Part shown: piece by piece, positions 51,386 to 61,274 of the stretch
Layout of the letters: each line of letters starts with the position of its first letter
Numbering within the stretch: position 1 is the first letter of the stretch
Source: Acetobacter aceti NBRC 14818
GTDB taxonomy: Bacteria; Pseudomonadota; Alphaproteobacteria; Acetobacterales; Acetobacteraceae
DNA: 64,000 nt
Direction: 5' to 3'
Assembly: GCF_000193495.2 (NCBI RefSeq)
Contig: NZ_AP023410.1
Coordinates: 496,001 to 560,000, forward strand
Program-made: the position numbers and the translations under genes
The notes under the pieces: model-generated
The model's input: only the letters and a program-made list of their open reading frames with translations
What the model was told of the DNA's origin: nothing
The model's database searches: none

Positions 51386-52924
51386 ATGACCATTTCATCC
51401 CCGCCCCGCCCCGTCATGCTTGTCATTCTTGATGGTTTTGGCTGGCGAGAAGACGAATCTGACAATGCCGTACGTCTTGCGTCCACTCCGATCTTCGATG
51501 GTTTGTGGAGCACATGTCCCAGCACTTTTCTGGACACCAGCGGCGAGGATGTCGGCCTGCCGGACGGGCAGATGGGCAACTCCGAAGTCGGACACCTGAA
51601 TATCGGCGCAGGCCGTGTGGTGATGCAGGAATTGCCGCGGATCGGCAAAGCGATTCGGGATGGCAGCCTCGCCAAAAATGAAGTCCTTGCGGCCTTTATC
51701 AACAAGATGAAGGAAACCGGCGGGACCTGCCATCTTCTTGGCCTCGTCTCCTCAGGAGGGGTGCATGCCCATCAGGATCATGCCGTCGCACTGGCGCACA
51801 TTCTGACTGATGCGGGCGTCAAGGTTGCGTTTCATATCTTCACGGATGGTCGCGATACACCGCCCCAGTCCGGGGTTGGCTATATCGAGAGCCTCACAAA
51901 AGCCCTTCCCCAGACGGTCGAACTCGCGTCGATTTCCGGACGTTATTACGCCATGGACCGGGACAATCGCTGGGAACGCGTCTCCAAGGTCTATGACGTC
52001 ATCACCAGTGGCGAGGGCCCGCGGGCGGCGTCTCCTTTGGAAGTACTGGACGCCTCCTACAAGGCGAATGTGACGGATGAGTTTGTCATTCCTACCGTGC
52101 TCGGTGATTTTCAGGGTGCCAAAGATGGTGACGGTATTCTTTCCTTCAACTTCCGGGCTGACCGCATCCGGGAGTTGCTGACGGCGCTTCTGGAGCCGGA
52201 GTTCAGCGGCTTCCAGCGGAAAGTCGTGCGCCATTTCGCTGCGACAACCTGCATGACGCGCTATAGCGACGAACTGGCCAAGCTGACGACTGTTCTGTTC
52301 GCCCCACAGGACTTGCGTGATCTTCTCGGTGACGTTGTTGCCGCGGCCGGCAAAAAACAGCTTCGCATGGCGGAGACTGAAAAATATCCCCACGTCACCT
52401 ACTTCCTGAACGGTGGTCGTGAAGAGAAATTCGAGGGCGAGGACCGGATCCTTGTGCCCTCACCCAAGGTCGCCACCTATGATCTGCAACCGGAAATGTC
52501 TGCGCCAGAACTGACCGACAAGGCTGTCGCGGCCATTGAAAGCGGTCATTACGATCTGATCGTGCTCAACTACGCCAATCCGGACATGGTCGGGCATACG
52601 GGTATCCTGTCCGCCGCCATCAAGGCTGTGGAAACGGTGGATACCGGTCTGGGCCGCATCGCCGACGCCATCCGCAAACAGGGCGGCGCTCTTCTCGTAA
52701 CGGCTGATCATGGAAACTGCGAAACCATGAAGGATCCGGAGACAGGCAATCCGCATACGTCGCACACACTGAATGAAGTGCCCTGCGTTCTCATGGGAGC
52801 AGGCAATGTCAGGCTTCATCATGGACGGCTTGCCGATATTGCTCCGACCCTTCTCGGTCTGATGGGTCTGAAACAGCCGACCGCCATGACCGGAAAATCC
52901 CTGATCTCGTCGCAGGAGGCCTAA
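51386..52924 (+). CDS. gpmI: 2,3-bisphosphoglycerate-independent phosphoglycerate mutase (GpmI)
   Basis: 512 residues of the alkaline-phosphatase-like family. The phosphoserine site is DGQMGNSEVGHLNIGAGRVV. VMLVILDGFGWREDESDNAV starts the metal site. The C-terminal metal ligands lie in VLNYANPDMVGHTG and VTADHGNCE. It interconverts 3- and 2-phosphoglycerate. It is first in a five-gene group with envC, ctpA, a polysaccharide deacetylase and rppH, a conserved alphaproteobacterial order. Confidence 0.95.
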   Translation: MTISSPPRPVMLVILDGFGWREDESDNAVRLASTPIFDGLWSTCPSTFLDTSGEDVGLPDGQMGNSEVGHLNIGAGRVVMQELPRIGKAIRDGSLAKNEVLAAFINKMKETGGTCHLLGLVSSGGVHAHQDHAVALAHILTDAGVKVAFHIFTDGRDTPPQSGVGYIESLTKALPQTVELASISGRYYAMDRDNRWERVSKVYDVITSGEGPRAASPLEVLDASYKANVTDEFVIPTVLGDFQGAKDGDGILSFNFRADRIRELLTALLEPEFSGFQRKVVRHFAATTCMTRYSDELAKLTTVLFAPQDLRDLLGDVVAAAGKKQLRMAETEKYPHVTYFLNGGREEKFEGEDRILVPSPKVATYDLQPEMSAPELTDKAVAAIESGHYDLIVLNYANPDMVGHTGILSAAIKAVETVDTGLGRIADAIRKQGGALLVTADHGNCETMKDPETGNPHTSHTLNEVPCVLMGAGNVRLHHGRLADIAPTLLGLMGLKQPTAMTGKSLISSQEA

Positions 52925-52965
52925 ATTTCCTTCTGTTCTGCGACTGTGGCGACAAGGGAGGATGT

Positions 52966-54396
52966 GTGAGTTCTGCACACACGCTTTCTCCCGCTGCAAC
53001 AAAAACATGCCGCGTTAGACGCCCTATAAAATGGTGGCCCCTGTTGGCAACGGGAAGCACAATCTTCCTGATGTGGCCTCATCTGTCTCATGCCGCATCC
53101 AGCAAGCAGGCCCGGCATACAACTTCTTCCCATTCGGGCCAGCACCAAGGAAAGAAAACACAGTCAGCAGCTGCGGTGTCATCACCTACACGTGCAGCGC
53201 TTGAGGCTGCACAGGCGCAGGAAACAGTTCTGAGAGCGCAGGCGAAAGCAGAGGCTGCACGACTGGATCAGGCGCGTCGGCAGAATGCTGCTGCGGCTGC
53301 GCAGGCTGCGCAGGATCATTCGCGTTCTGTTGCCCTGTCCTCGGCAACGGTTGCCGCTGCGGAACAGCTTCAGAAAACGGAAATTCGCACCGAGACTGTG
53401 CAGGCGCAGGTCGAAGATCTTCGCGCTGATCAGCAGGCGACGCAGGATGCGCTGCGATCGGACGCCAAGGCGCTGGAACCGCTGTTGCCTGTAGCGCAAC
53501 GACTGTCACTCTATCCCATGGACGCCCTGCTGACTGGAGCCGGCCCAACAGAAAACGTGGTGCGCGGGCTTCTGGTTATGCGTGGTTTGGGCAATCTTCT
53601 GGAGACCCGGGCGGAATCCCTGCAAAGCCGACAGAAGGATCTGAAGGCGATTGAAGGCAAGCTGTCAGGACAGGTGGCGGAACTCAGTCGGATCGAAAGC
53701 ATCCAGCAACAGCAGAGAGCTGAACTGGCTAAACAGGCAATCGCCGCTCGAAATGCGCAGATTCAGTCGAATGCAGCCGCCCGACTGGCGTCGAGCAATG
53801 CTTCGCAGGAAGCCGCCAAACAGAAAACGTTGCAAGCGGAACTCAACGGTGTGCTGGCCGCGGAAGCCGCCGCCATGGCTCAGTTGCAGAGAGAGGCCGA
53901 AGCCGCAGAACGGGCACGAAAGGCCCGTGAGGCTGCCGAAGCGCGACGCCGGGCCCAGGCTGCCGCTGCGGCAGCCGCCGCCAGAGCGGCTGGTCGTCAT
54001 GTCACCAAGGAGGTGGAGCCCCCTCCTGCACCTATATCTGGTCATGGCGGCGATGGCATCGTGACCGGCCATCTTCTGACGGCGTGGGGGCAGCCGATGG
54101 AGGGCGGAGCGGCATCAGGCAATACGTATTCCGCAGCCCCCGGCAGCAGCGTGCGGGCTCCCTGCTCGGGAACCGTGGAATTTGCCTCTCCATTCAGGAG
54201 TTATGGCGAGATGCTGATCCTGAATTGCGGACACGGTTATCGCTTTGTGCTGGCTGGCCTTGGCAGCATGAATGTCGCCACAGGGCAGTCACTGGCGAAA
54301 GGGTCATCCATTGGCTCCATGCCTTCATCCGGTGGTGCGCTGCTTGTCCAGCTTCGTAACGGGGCGCGGTCAGTCAATCCAAAGTCTCTGCTTTGA
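52966..54396 (+). CDS. EnvC-like murein hydrolase activator (M23 family)
   Basis: 476 residues starting at GTG, with AAGGGAGGA upstream. A signal-anchor region (KWWPLLATGSTIFLMWP) precedes a long coiled-coil (residues 70-330) rich in Ala, Gln and Arg, then a C-terminal LytM/M23-like domain (APCSGTVEFASPFRSYGEML, NCGHGYRFVLAGLGS). The metal-binding HxxxD residues of active M23 peptidases are not evident, as in EnvC, which activates amidases instead. It probably helps split the septal wall. Confidence 0.82.
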   Translation: MSSAHTLSPAATKTCRVRRPIKWWPLLATGSTIFLMWPHLSHAASSKQARHTTSSHSGQHQGKKTQSAAAVSSPTRAALEAAQAQETVLRAQAKAEAARLDQARRQNAAAAAQAAQDHSRSVALSSATVAAAEQLQKTEIRTETVQAQVEDLRADQQATQDALRSDAKALEPLLPVAQRLSLYPMDALLTGAGPTENVVRGLLVMRGLGNLLETRAESLQSRQKDLKAIEGKLSGQVAELSRIESIQQQQRAELAKQAIAARNAQIQSNAAARLASSNASQEAAKQKTLQAELNGVLAAEAAAMAQLQREAEAAERARKAREAAEARRRAQAAAAAAAARAAGRHVTKEVEPPPAPISGHGGDGIVTGHLLTAWGQPMEGGAASGNTYSAAPGSSVRAPCSGTVEFASPFRSYGEMLILNCGHGYRFVLAGLGSMNVATGQSLAKGSSIGSMPSSGGALLVQLRNGARSVNPKSLL

Positions 54397-54581
54397 TTGG
54401 GTGTTGTGGGTTTTATGTCTGCACGTCGGATGACACGCGGGTTGGCGTCCCGGATGAGAGGCGGTATTCGTTTTGGTAAGAACCTTGTTGGATGATACGC
54501 CCTCACTGGGGCGATTCGTGCCGAGAGAGACAGAAAGCTGACTGCCGAGCGGCGCAGTCCGGCAACAGGAGACTTCACTTT

Positions 54582-56051
54582 ATGACGTTCCGCACCGCCC
54601 TGCTGTTCGGAGCCGCAGTTCTTTCCGGACTGACGCTCGCGCCCCAGTTTCCTGTTACTGGAGGGAATTACGGCGTCATTGCAGAGGCCCACGCCGAGAC
54701 AGCGCCAGCCACCTCTACAGACCCCAAGGTCAGCCACGCCGAGACCTACAAGCTCTTGACCCTGTTCGGCAGCATCTTCGATCTTGTGCGCGCCAACTAT
54801 GTCGATCCTGTATCGGATCGTGAACTGATCACCAACGCGCTGAACGGCATGCTGAGCGGCCTTGACCCTCACAGTTCCTACATGACGGAAAAGCAGTATG
54901 CCGATATGCAGGTCCAGACGACCGGCAAGTTCGGTGGACTGGGACTTGAGGTTCAGGGAGAAGACGGCCACGTCCGCGTGGTCTCCCCGATCGACGGAAC
55001 ACCGGCCTGGCGTGCGGGGATCAAGCCGGGCGACTACATTGTGGCGATTGACGGGCACAATATTGATGGCAGTCCTCTGAATGACGCCGTCGAGAAGATG
55101 CGCGGCAAGCCCGACACCAAGATCACGCTCACACTGATCCGCGCGAAGACCCCCAAGCCCGTCATTGTGACGCTCACACGCGAAATCATTCATATCGAGG
55201 CCGTCAAATCGGCGCTCTATGACAAGACGGGTTACATCCGTATTCCTCAGTTCACGGAAGATACATCCGAAGAACTTCACAAGGCATATGATGAGCTGCT
55301 TAAGAAAGCCGGTGGAAAGCTGACTGGCGGTCTGGTGCTGGATCTGCGTAACGATCCGGGTGGCCTGCTGACACAGGCGATTGATGTCGCCTCTTCCTTC
55401 ATCAGCAATGGCGAGATCGTCTCCACACGCGCCAGACATCCCAAGGATAGCCAGCGCTGGGACGCCAAGGGTCATGATATGACGGATGGTTTGCCGATCG
55501 TCGTGCTGATCAACGGTGGCTCCGCATCCGCCAGTGAAATCGTATCCGGAGCACTTCAGGATCACCATCGCGCCGTTCTCATCGGCACCAAGAGCTTCGG
55601 CAAGGGATCTGTGCAGACGATCATGCCCATTCCGGGCAATGGTGCCGTCCGTCTGACGACAGCACGTTATTACACGCCGTCGGGTCGCTCCATTCAGGGA
55701 CTTGGTATTGTCCCTGACGTCTCGGTGAAAGAAAGCCGTGAAGAGCCCGCTTTCAGCATCCGGGAAGCTGATCTTTCCCACATCCTGAAGAATCAGGGCG
55801 GCAACCAGACCAAACCCCCGCAGCGTTCAGACCTGCCGCCGCTTGCATCTCAGCTTCCTGAAGAGCCACCAGCCAATTGGCCCGCTTTCGATGTGACCAA
55901 GCCAACGACCGACTTCCAGTTGCAGGAAGGTCTCCGTCTGGTGCGTAGCATGGCTGGTGTTGCCGCGCCGGATCCGGTCGCCGCCCTGCCTGCGCCAGCA
56001 CCAGTTTCCGACAAGACAACGCCAGCAAAGAATGAGGCCTCCCATCACTAA
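54582..56051 (+). CDS. ctpA: S41 family carboxyl-terminal processing protease (CtpA)
   Basis: 489 residues from ATG 54582. A signal segment is followed by a PDZ domain (GKFGGLGLEVQGEDGHVRVV to DYIVAIDGHNI, residues 115-185) and the S41 catalytic domain. The Ser/Lys dyad region shows INGGSASASEIVSGAL (310-324) and TKSFGKGSVQT with the lysine at 341. The C-terminus is Pro-rich. CtpA trims periplasmic proteins and peptidoglycan hydrolases. It overlaps the downstream deacetylase gene by 20 bases. Confidence 0.93.
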   Translation: MTFRTALLFGAAVLSGLTLAPQFPVTGGNYGVIAEAHAETAPATSTDPKVSHAETYKLLTLFGSIFDLVRANYVDPVSDRELITNALNGMLSGLDPHSSYMTEKQYADMQVQTTGKFGGLGLEVQGEDGHVRVVSPIDGTPAWRAGIKPGDYIVAIDGHNIDGSPLNDAVEKMRGKPDTKITLTLIRAKTPKPVIVTLTREIIHIEAVKSALYDKTGYIRIPQFTEDTSEELHKAYDELLKKAGGKLTGGLVLDLRNDPGGLLTQAIDVASSFISNGEIVSTRARHPKDSQRWDAKGHDMTDGLPIVVLINGGSASASEIVSGALQDHHRAVLIGTKSFGKGSVQTIMPIPGNGAVRLTTARYYTPSGRSIQGLGIVPDVSVKESREEPAFSIREADLSHILKNQGGNQTKPPQRSDLPPLASQLPEEPPANWPAFDVTKPTTDFQLQEGLRLVRSMAGVAAPDPVAALPAPAPVSDKTTPAKNEASHH

Positions 56052-57378
56052 CGACGATATTCACCCGGCAGCCAGGGCAATGGAAGGTGCAGCTGTCACC
56101 AGTCTTTGGCAACGCCTGCCACCAAACGGACGACTTTTCGTCCGTTTCTGGGGTGGTGTCTCGTTACTGGCGCTTCTGGCAGGCATCGGTCTACAGGAAC
56201 TGGCGTCCAGACATCATTCGGCCGCCACCACAGCATCTGATCAGAGCAAGCCTTCGGCTGCGCCCCAGATTGCGCAGCCGCAGCCAGCAAAAGAGACGGC
56301 TGAAAAGTCTCCGGAAGCTGTGGCAACCAATACAGCCCCTGATCAGCAGAAGAATGATTTTTCGTCTGAGATTACGCCCGGTGTCGCGCCCATTCCCAAA
56401 CCCATGCCGGATATGCTGGAGCCTGTCGCGGGCGACCCGGGGCATAGTCTGCCAAAGATTGGCCCGAACGGTGAAATGTCCCGCAATATCTATGCGGCGG
56501 CTATTCCCCCCGTTCCGGCGGGCAATGCACGTATAGCCATTCTGCTGGATGGGTACGGACTATCTGAAGAGATGAGCCTGAACGCGGCCCGCAATCTTCC
56601 GGCTGTGGTGTCATTTGCTGTGCCCGCTTATGCTCCAGCGAGACAGCCTCTATCGGAAACAGCCAGACTACGCGGACACGAGATCTTTCTTTCCCTCCCG
56701 ATGCAACCTTCCACCGCGCCGCTTGATGATGAGGGGCCACGCGCGCTTGGCTATGATCATACGGCGGAGGCAGACAAGGAAAATCTGGAATGGGCCCTGT
56801 CCCGTTTCAACGGCTATGTCGGTGTGACAAACGCCTTTTCGGGTCTGGATGGGGATGCCTATGCGCAGTCTCCTGACTTCACGATGGTCAGCCGCATTCT
56901 TGAAAACAGAGGTCTGCTCTACCTGAATGCAACACCTGGCGCACCGCGTAGCGGTCCGGTGATGGGTGGGGACGCCTCTCTCACGATGGACACCAATGCG
57001 GACGCTGCCGGGGTAGACGGACAGTTAGCCCGGCTTGTCGCCATGGCCAAATCCCGCGGAATAGCCATTGCTGTTGCTGGACCAATGCGCCCTGTGTTTC
57101 TGCAACGGCTGGCCGAATGGACGCGCGCTCTTTCCAGTCAGGGCATAACGCTGGTCCCGGTCAGTGCGCTAAGTCGCAACGCAACCCTTTCCGCGAGCGT
57201 TTCGGACAGCAAGGCACTCCACGTTGCAGTCCCGACCGACCCATCACTACAGCCACCTGCACCTGTCATCGCTCCCGCCAAGGTTGGAGCAGCATCAGGT
57301 AAACGCTCTGTTACGGAAGCTCCGCTTGAACCTCCGGCTCCGACGCCTTCGCAGGCTGCTTCGCCCGCCTCTCCATAA
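56032..57378 (+). CDS. Divergent polysaccharide deacetylase family protein
   Basis: 448 residues from ATG 56032; the open frame begins earlier inside ctpA. One N-terminal membrane helix (LFVRFWGGVSLLALLAGIGLQ) and a Pro/Ala-rich linker are followed by a YibQ/DUF610-type domain: ARIAILLDGYGLSEEMSLNA, VVSFAVPAYAP, RGHEIFLSLPMQP. These resemble NodB deacetylases but with altered metal residues. The ctpA-deacetylase-rppH order is conserved. Its glycan substrate is unknown. Confidence 0.85.
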   Translation: MRPPITNDDIHPAARAMEGAAVTSLWQRLPPNGRLFVRFWGGVSLLALLAGIGLQELASRHHSAATTASDQSKPSAAPQIAQPQPAKETAEKSPEAVATNTAPDQQKNDFSSEITPGVAPIPKPMPDMLEPVAGDPGHSLPKIGPNGEMSRNIYAAAIPPVPAGNARIAILLDGYGLSEEMSLNAARNLPAVVSFAVPAYAPARQPLSETARLRGHEIFLSLPMQPSTAPLDDEGPRALGYDHTAEADKENLEWALSRFNGYVGVTNAFSGLDGDAYAQSPDFTMVSRILENRGLLYLNATPGAPRSGPVMGGDASLTMDTNADAAGVDGQLARLVAMAKSRGIAIAVAGPMRPVFLQRLAEWTRALSSQGITLVPVSALSRNATLSASVSDSKALHVAVPTDPSLQPPAPVIAPAKVGAASGKRSVTEAPLEPPAPTPSQAASPASP

Positions 57379-57394
57379 CCTGTTGAAAACTGCG

Positions 57395-57889
57395 ATGATC
57401 GATCCCTCATCCCTGCCCTATCGCCGAAATGTCGGTGCTGTCATCTTCAATGGGGCCGGAGAAGTCTTCGTTGCACGACGCACGGACATGCCCGGTGCGG
57501 GCGGTGGTCCGGACGACGGAGTGTGGCAATGTCCTCAGGGCGGGATTGATGATGGTGAAGCCACAGATCACGCCATTTTCCGGGAGGTCAGCGAAGAGAC
57601 AGGCATGACCTCTCTCGCCCTTCTGGGAGAACATCCAGACTGGCTGAGCTATGATCTGCCAGCTGAGCTTGTCGGAAAGGCCCTCAGGGGCCTCTACCGG
57701 GGACAAACGCAGAAATGGTACGCGTTGCGTTTCACAGGACCAGAAACCGAAATCCGGCTTGATCTTGATGCGCATCAGGAATTCGACGCATGGAAATGGA
57801 TTCCGCTGACACAGCTTGCCACTCTGAACGTGGGATTCAAAAAGCCTATCTATGAGATACTCACTGTTTCTTTCTCACATTTTTCCTGA
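57395..57889 (+). CDS. rppH: RNA pyrophosphohydrolase (RppH)
   Basis: 164 residues from ATG 57395. The Nudix box is intact (GGIDDGEATDHAIFREVSEE followed by TGM), preceded by YRRNVGAVIFNGAGEVFVARR and DGVWQCPQGG. It converts 5'-triphosphate mRNA ends to monophosphate and starts RNase E decay; it can also act on dinucleoside polyphosphates. The ATG lies 16 bases after the deacetylase stop. A PAP2 gene converges 6 bases downstream. Confidence 0.93.
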   Translation: MIDPSSLPYRRNVGAVIFNGAGEVFVARRTDMPGAGGGPDDGVWQCPQGGIDDGEATDHAIFREVSEETGMTSLALLGEHPDWLSYDLPAELVGKALRGLYRGQTQKWYALRFTGPETEIRLDLDAHQEFDAWKWIPLTQLATLNVGFKKPIYEILTVSFSHFS

Positions 57890-57895
57890 TCGTCT

Positions 57896-58471
57896 CTATG
57901 CTTTCTGGCAGTTCAGATATCTCCCAAGGATATGAGAGATTTTTTCAATCCAGGCCTCGGTACCAAGACGATAGCCATGCAAGGCAAAACCTATAATAAG
58001 AGCCGCAGCGATACTGAAAAAGGCTGTCTGCGGTGATAACGGACTGCGACGTCGTCCCAATAAACTATGCAAGACTATGACGGCGATCACTCCAATCAAG
58101 CCACCGACAATGACTTCCGGGATTGTGTGAACCTGTAACAACACGCGCGTAACGCCAAACCCAGTGGCCAGCACACAGGCTCCCAAAAGAACGACCCAGC
58201 CATTGCGACACAATAAGGCCAGTAGCCCACCATAAACCAAGGTGCCTCCCATTGTGTGACCACTGGGACTATAGAAAATGCGCTGATGTGGCACACCGCA
58301 TCGTTCACACCACAGCTTCAGAAGAAGTATGAGAGTTGGAGCCGCTACCATGACAGCGGCCCAAGCAAGTGCGTCCTTTCTTCGTCCAGCAAGCAGAAGA
58401 ATCAGGAAAACTGAAATCTCAACGGGACCGGCAATGGCCTGATCGGCGAAATCACTTAACGCACCGATCAC
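57896..58471 (-). CDS. PAP2 family phosphatase
   Basis: 191 residues beginning GTG, overlapping the polymerase-like gene (GTGA). Five or six helices; the PAP2 signature motifs are visible, with Ser-Gly-His in YSPSGHTMGGTLV and the downstream RVLLQVHTIPEVIVGG histidine motif. It may recycle undecaprenyl pyrophosphate or dephosphorylate a lipid carrier for polysaccharide export. It is the last gene of the left-hand exopolysaccharide pair. Confidence 0.82.
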   Translation of the reverse strand: MIGALSDFADQAIAGPVEISVFLILLLAGRRKDALAWAAVMVAAPTLILLLKLWCERCGVPHQRIFYSPSGHTMGGTLVYGGLLALLCRNGWVVLLGACVLATGFGVTRVLLQVHTIPEVIVGGLIGVIAVIVLHSLLGRRRSPLSPQTAFFSIAAALIIGFALHGYRLGTEAWIEKISHILGRYLNCQKA

Positions 58472-59883
58472 TCACAACACTCCGAAGCATAAGGGCGAGA
58501 CACCGACCGTCCGGCCCGTGTCTCAAGCCTGATACGCGCAATTGCAGCGATAACAATACCCAGCATTACATAAAAATCAGGCATGCCTATGGTTGGAGAA
58601 GAGATAATAGCCGTGATCAGTCGCCCTACTATCGCTGCAAGAAAGCCTTCTATCGCCATGCATTCCATCGACATTGGCGCGGTACGAAGCGCCCACCCGG
58701 CCGCTTTTGCCAACTGCCAGTCAAAGAAGAGCAGACAGATTACTCCTACGACGCCGATGGTCGCCAACAGGCCGGGTATCAAACTCGATGACCGATTGCT
58801 TCCCCACCCGGTTCCAAGCCCATAGGTGTTACGAAAGGCTGCTATAGAGTCCAGATCGACCTGACTACGCTCCTGATAGGATGCGCTCTGTTTTTTCTCC
58901 GCTGTGCCGCTGGCCACGCTTTGCGCTGCTGAAATCACCTTGGGTGAAAATGTCGCAACCGTTGCTCCGGCAACGCCCAGAATCAGCGCGCCAATCATGG
59001 CGAGTTGTCCAATGCGTCCAAGAAGACGGCTGTGTCCCGTAATCACCACCAGCACGGGCAGCAGTATCAGTCCGATCGCAACAGCACCGAAACCTGTGGT
59101 CGAGGTCGTCAGGCAGAGCGCTATGCTGGAAGCCCAGATCAGTGCGCGCATCCCCCGGACACGATAGCCTTTGAGGGTCAGCCAAAGGGTGGAGAACACG
59201 ACACCTGTCAGATAGGACGCGCAGGCTGCCGGTTCTGTAAATGATGCATTGATGCGAGGAACAGGCCCGGCAGTCTGCGCATCAAGAACGGACCAACCAG
59301 TATTCGAATAGAAAAATGAGCGTGGAAAAGGCACATGGACTGTTCTTGCCGCGAACTGCCAGACACAGATAGCCACCAGAAGCCAGCCGGTGAAAATATA
59401 AGCCTTATAGAATTCAGCAATATCAATATTTTTTCGCGTCAAATACTGTGCTGCCAGTACCATCAGGACAACATTGATGATAAGATAGGCATCCTGCGTG
59501 ATGTTTCCGAAATTTGGCGCAAGAAGAGACAGCGTGCCAGCTGCGTCCTGTTTCTGTGGCCAGACCTGAACCTGGTTCCGGAACAGGCGGGGCATGATCT
59601 GTGAACCGAGAACCGCCCAGACAAGGTTGAGGATCATCCCCATTGAAAGGGTTCGGACGCCTGCTTCACCGGGGTAACGGACCCCCAGCAATTTCTGCAG
59701 AATGATGTAGGAGATAAACGTTAGGCCCGGAGCGAGTGTGGGCTGGAGGCAGAAGCCGCCAAGCTGCAGCACAGCAGCAGCCGGAAAGATTCCTGCAATG
59801 ATAACCAGTTTCAGCAGGCGTTCGGGCTTGGACCAGAAAGCAAGACTGAGCGGGATGAGAATTGCTCCCATAAGGGGAAGCAT
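58468..59883 (-). CDS. Wzy/GumE-like polysaccharide polymerase
   Basis: 471 residues with about ten hydrophobic helices and a long periplasmic loop (about residues 330-370, containing KKQSASYQERSQVDLDSIAAFRNTYGLGTGWGS), the layout of O-antigen/EPS polymerases. A conserved RGTGWGSNR-like stretch follows. Polymerases diverge strongly, so the substrate is not readable. It sits among glycosyltransferases and a chain-length protein, fitting an acetan-like cluster. Confidence 0.65.
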   Translation of the reverse strand: MLPLMGAILIPLSLAFWSKPERLLKLVIIAGIFPAAAVLQLGGFCLQPTLAPGLTFISYIILQKLLGVRYPGEAGVRTLSMGMILNLVWAVLGSQIMPRLFRNQVQVWPQKQDAAGTLSLLAPNFGNITQDAYLIINVVLMVLAAQYLTRKNIDIAEFYKAYIFTGWLLVAICVWQFAARTVHVPFPRSFFYSNTGWSVLDAQTAGPVPRINASFTEPAACASYLTGVVFSTLWLTLKGYRVRGMRALIWASSIALCLTTSTTGFGAVAIGLILLPVLVVITGHSRLLGRIGQLAMIGALILGVAGATVATFSPKVISAAQSVASGTAEKKQSASYQERSQVDLDSIAAFRNTYGLGTGWGSNRSSSLIPGLLATIGVVGVICLLFFDWQLAKAAGWALRTAPMSMECMAIEGFLAAIVGRLITAIISSPTIGMPDFYVMLGIVIAAIARIRLETRAGRSVSRPYASECCE

Positions 59884-59969
59884 CAGGTGAGTTTCCTTGT
59901 GTTTTTCATACCCATCACGGCCTTACTCTCCATCTGACAAACCATACGGCATGGCTTCAGAAACGACGG

Positions 59970-61127
59970 TTAAAAACCCTCCGTCAAGACACGCTCGGTG
60001 AGCGCCGTGATGTGGGAGCGGAACGCGGCTTTTGAAAAGCGGAGCGCGTTCTCCCGGCACCCTTCGGCCGAGATCTTGTCGCGTATGGTTTCAAAACGAT
60101 CTACGGTTTTCACAATTGCATCCGCAGTCTGTTCGCTGAACAGAAGGCCTGTGGGAGTATCTGAGAGCGTGTCGTCCTGAACAATGTCCAGCGCTCCACC
60201 CCGTCCGAAGCTGATGACAGGTGTGCCGCAGGCCTGCGCTTCAACCAGAGTGATTCCAAAGTCCTCTTCAGCAGCGAAGACGAATGCCCGTGCGTTCTGC
60301 ATCATGGAAAGCAGTTCCGCGTGCGGCACCTTGCCTTTGAGAATGATATTCGGGGCACCCGCAGCGAGAGCACGGATTTTCTCATTCTCAGGACCGTCAC
60401 CAACCACGAGCAGTTGTCTTTGCGGCATACGGCGGAATGCCTCCACCACCAGATCGATGCGCTTGTAAGGAACCTGTCGGCTAGCCACCAGATATGCCCC
60501 ACGGTCAGCCGGCGCAGTAGGTAAGTTGAAAGCATCTGTATCGACTGGCGGATGAATGACGTCCGCCTCCCGGCGATAGACCTTCCTGATACGCCGGGCG
60601 ATGTAGCGTGAGTTGGCCACAAAAACATCCACACCAGTGGCCGAGCGTACATCCCAGTTTCGGATGCGGTGGAGAAGCCAGCGAACAAAAAGCCCTTTCA
60701 GGCCGCGTTCCAGACCACTTTGCCGCAGATAGGCTGCCTGCATGTCCCAGGCATAGCGCATCGGCGAATGGACATAACTGATGTGGTACTGATCCGGACC
60801 CGTGATGATGCCCTTTGCGACGGCGTGGTTACTCGAAAAGACAAGATCAAAACCGCTGAGATCGAACTGCTCTACCGCGAGCGGCATCAGGCCGAGATAA
60901 TTCCGGAAATGTTTCTTCGCAAAGGGCAGCTTCTGGATGAAGGTCGTCCTGACTTTCCGTCCCCCGAGAAAAGCCCGCTCCTTTTTGGGGAGAAAATCGA
61001 CGATGGAAAATACCTGCGCCTGCGGGAAAACAGCAAGCAGTTCCCCCACCACACGTTCTGACCCGGCATAATGCTCCAGCCATTCATGAACAATCGCAAC
61101 TTTCACGGTTGAGGTCGTGGCTGTCAC
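59970..61127 (-). CDS. Family 4 glycosyltransferase, exopolysaccharide
   Basis: 385 residues with a GT-B fold. N-domain: KVAIVHEWLEHYAGSERVVGELL and YHISYVHSPMRYAWDMQAAYL. C-domain: VPYKRIDLVVEAFRRMPQRQLLVVGDGPE, AAEEDFGITLVEAQACGTPVISFGRGGALD, the donor-binding EX7E motif. The conserved HSPMRYAWD stretch is typical of GumH-like and mannosyl transferases. It likely adds a sugar to the lipid-linked repeat unit. Confidence 0.88.
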   Translation of the reverse strand: MTATTSTVKVAIVHEWLEHYAGSERVVGELLAVFPQAQVFSIVDFLPKKERAFLGGRKVRTTFIQKLPFAKKHFRNYLGLMPLAVEQFDLSGFDLVFSSNHAVAKGIITGPDQYHISYVHSPMRYAWDMQAAYLRQSGLERGLKGLFVRWLLHRIRNWDVRSATGVDVFVANSRYIARRIRKVYRREADVIHPPVDTDAFNLPTAPADRGAYLVASRQVPYKRIDLVVEAFRRMPQRQLLVVGDGPENEKIRALAAGAPNIILKGKVPHAELLSMMQNARAFVFAAEEDFGITLVEAQACGTPVISFGRGGALDIVQDDTLSDTPTGLLFSEQTADAIVKTVDRFETIRDKISAEGCRENALRFSKAAFRSHITALTERVLTEGF

Positions 61128-61274
61128 ATTTTTTCCTTTTTCTGTATATTAATCAAAAAATACATGATAACTATTTTTTAGACACAAAAACTGTCATATC
61201 TCCCCTCAGTTAAAGGTTTAGTCATAATCCTCCGCTATTGGTTGCTGACAAGGATCCTTATTGGAAGACCGGAA

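Noticed and set aside
57224..57394. Extended N-terminus of RppH
   Set aside because: It overlaps the deacetylase gene and consists of Arg/Leu-rich out-of-frame translation; RppH normally starts just before the YRRNVG motif.
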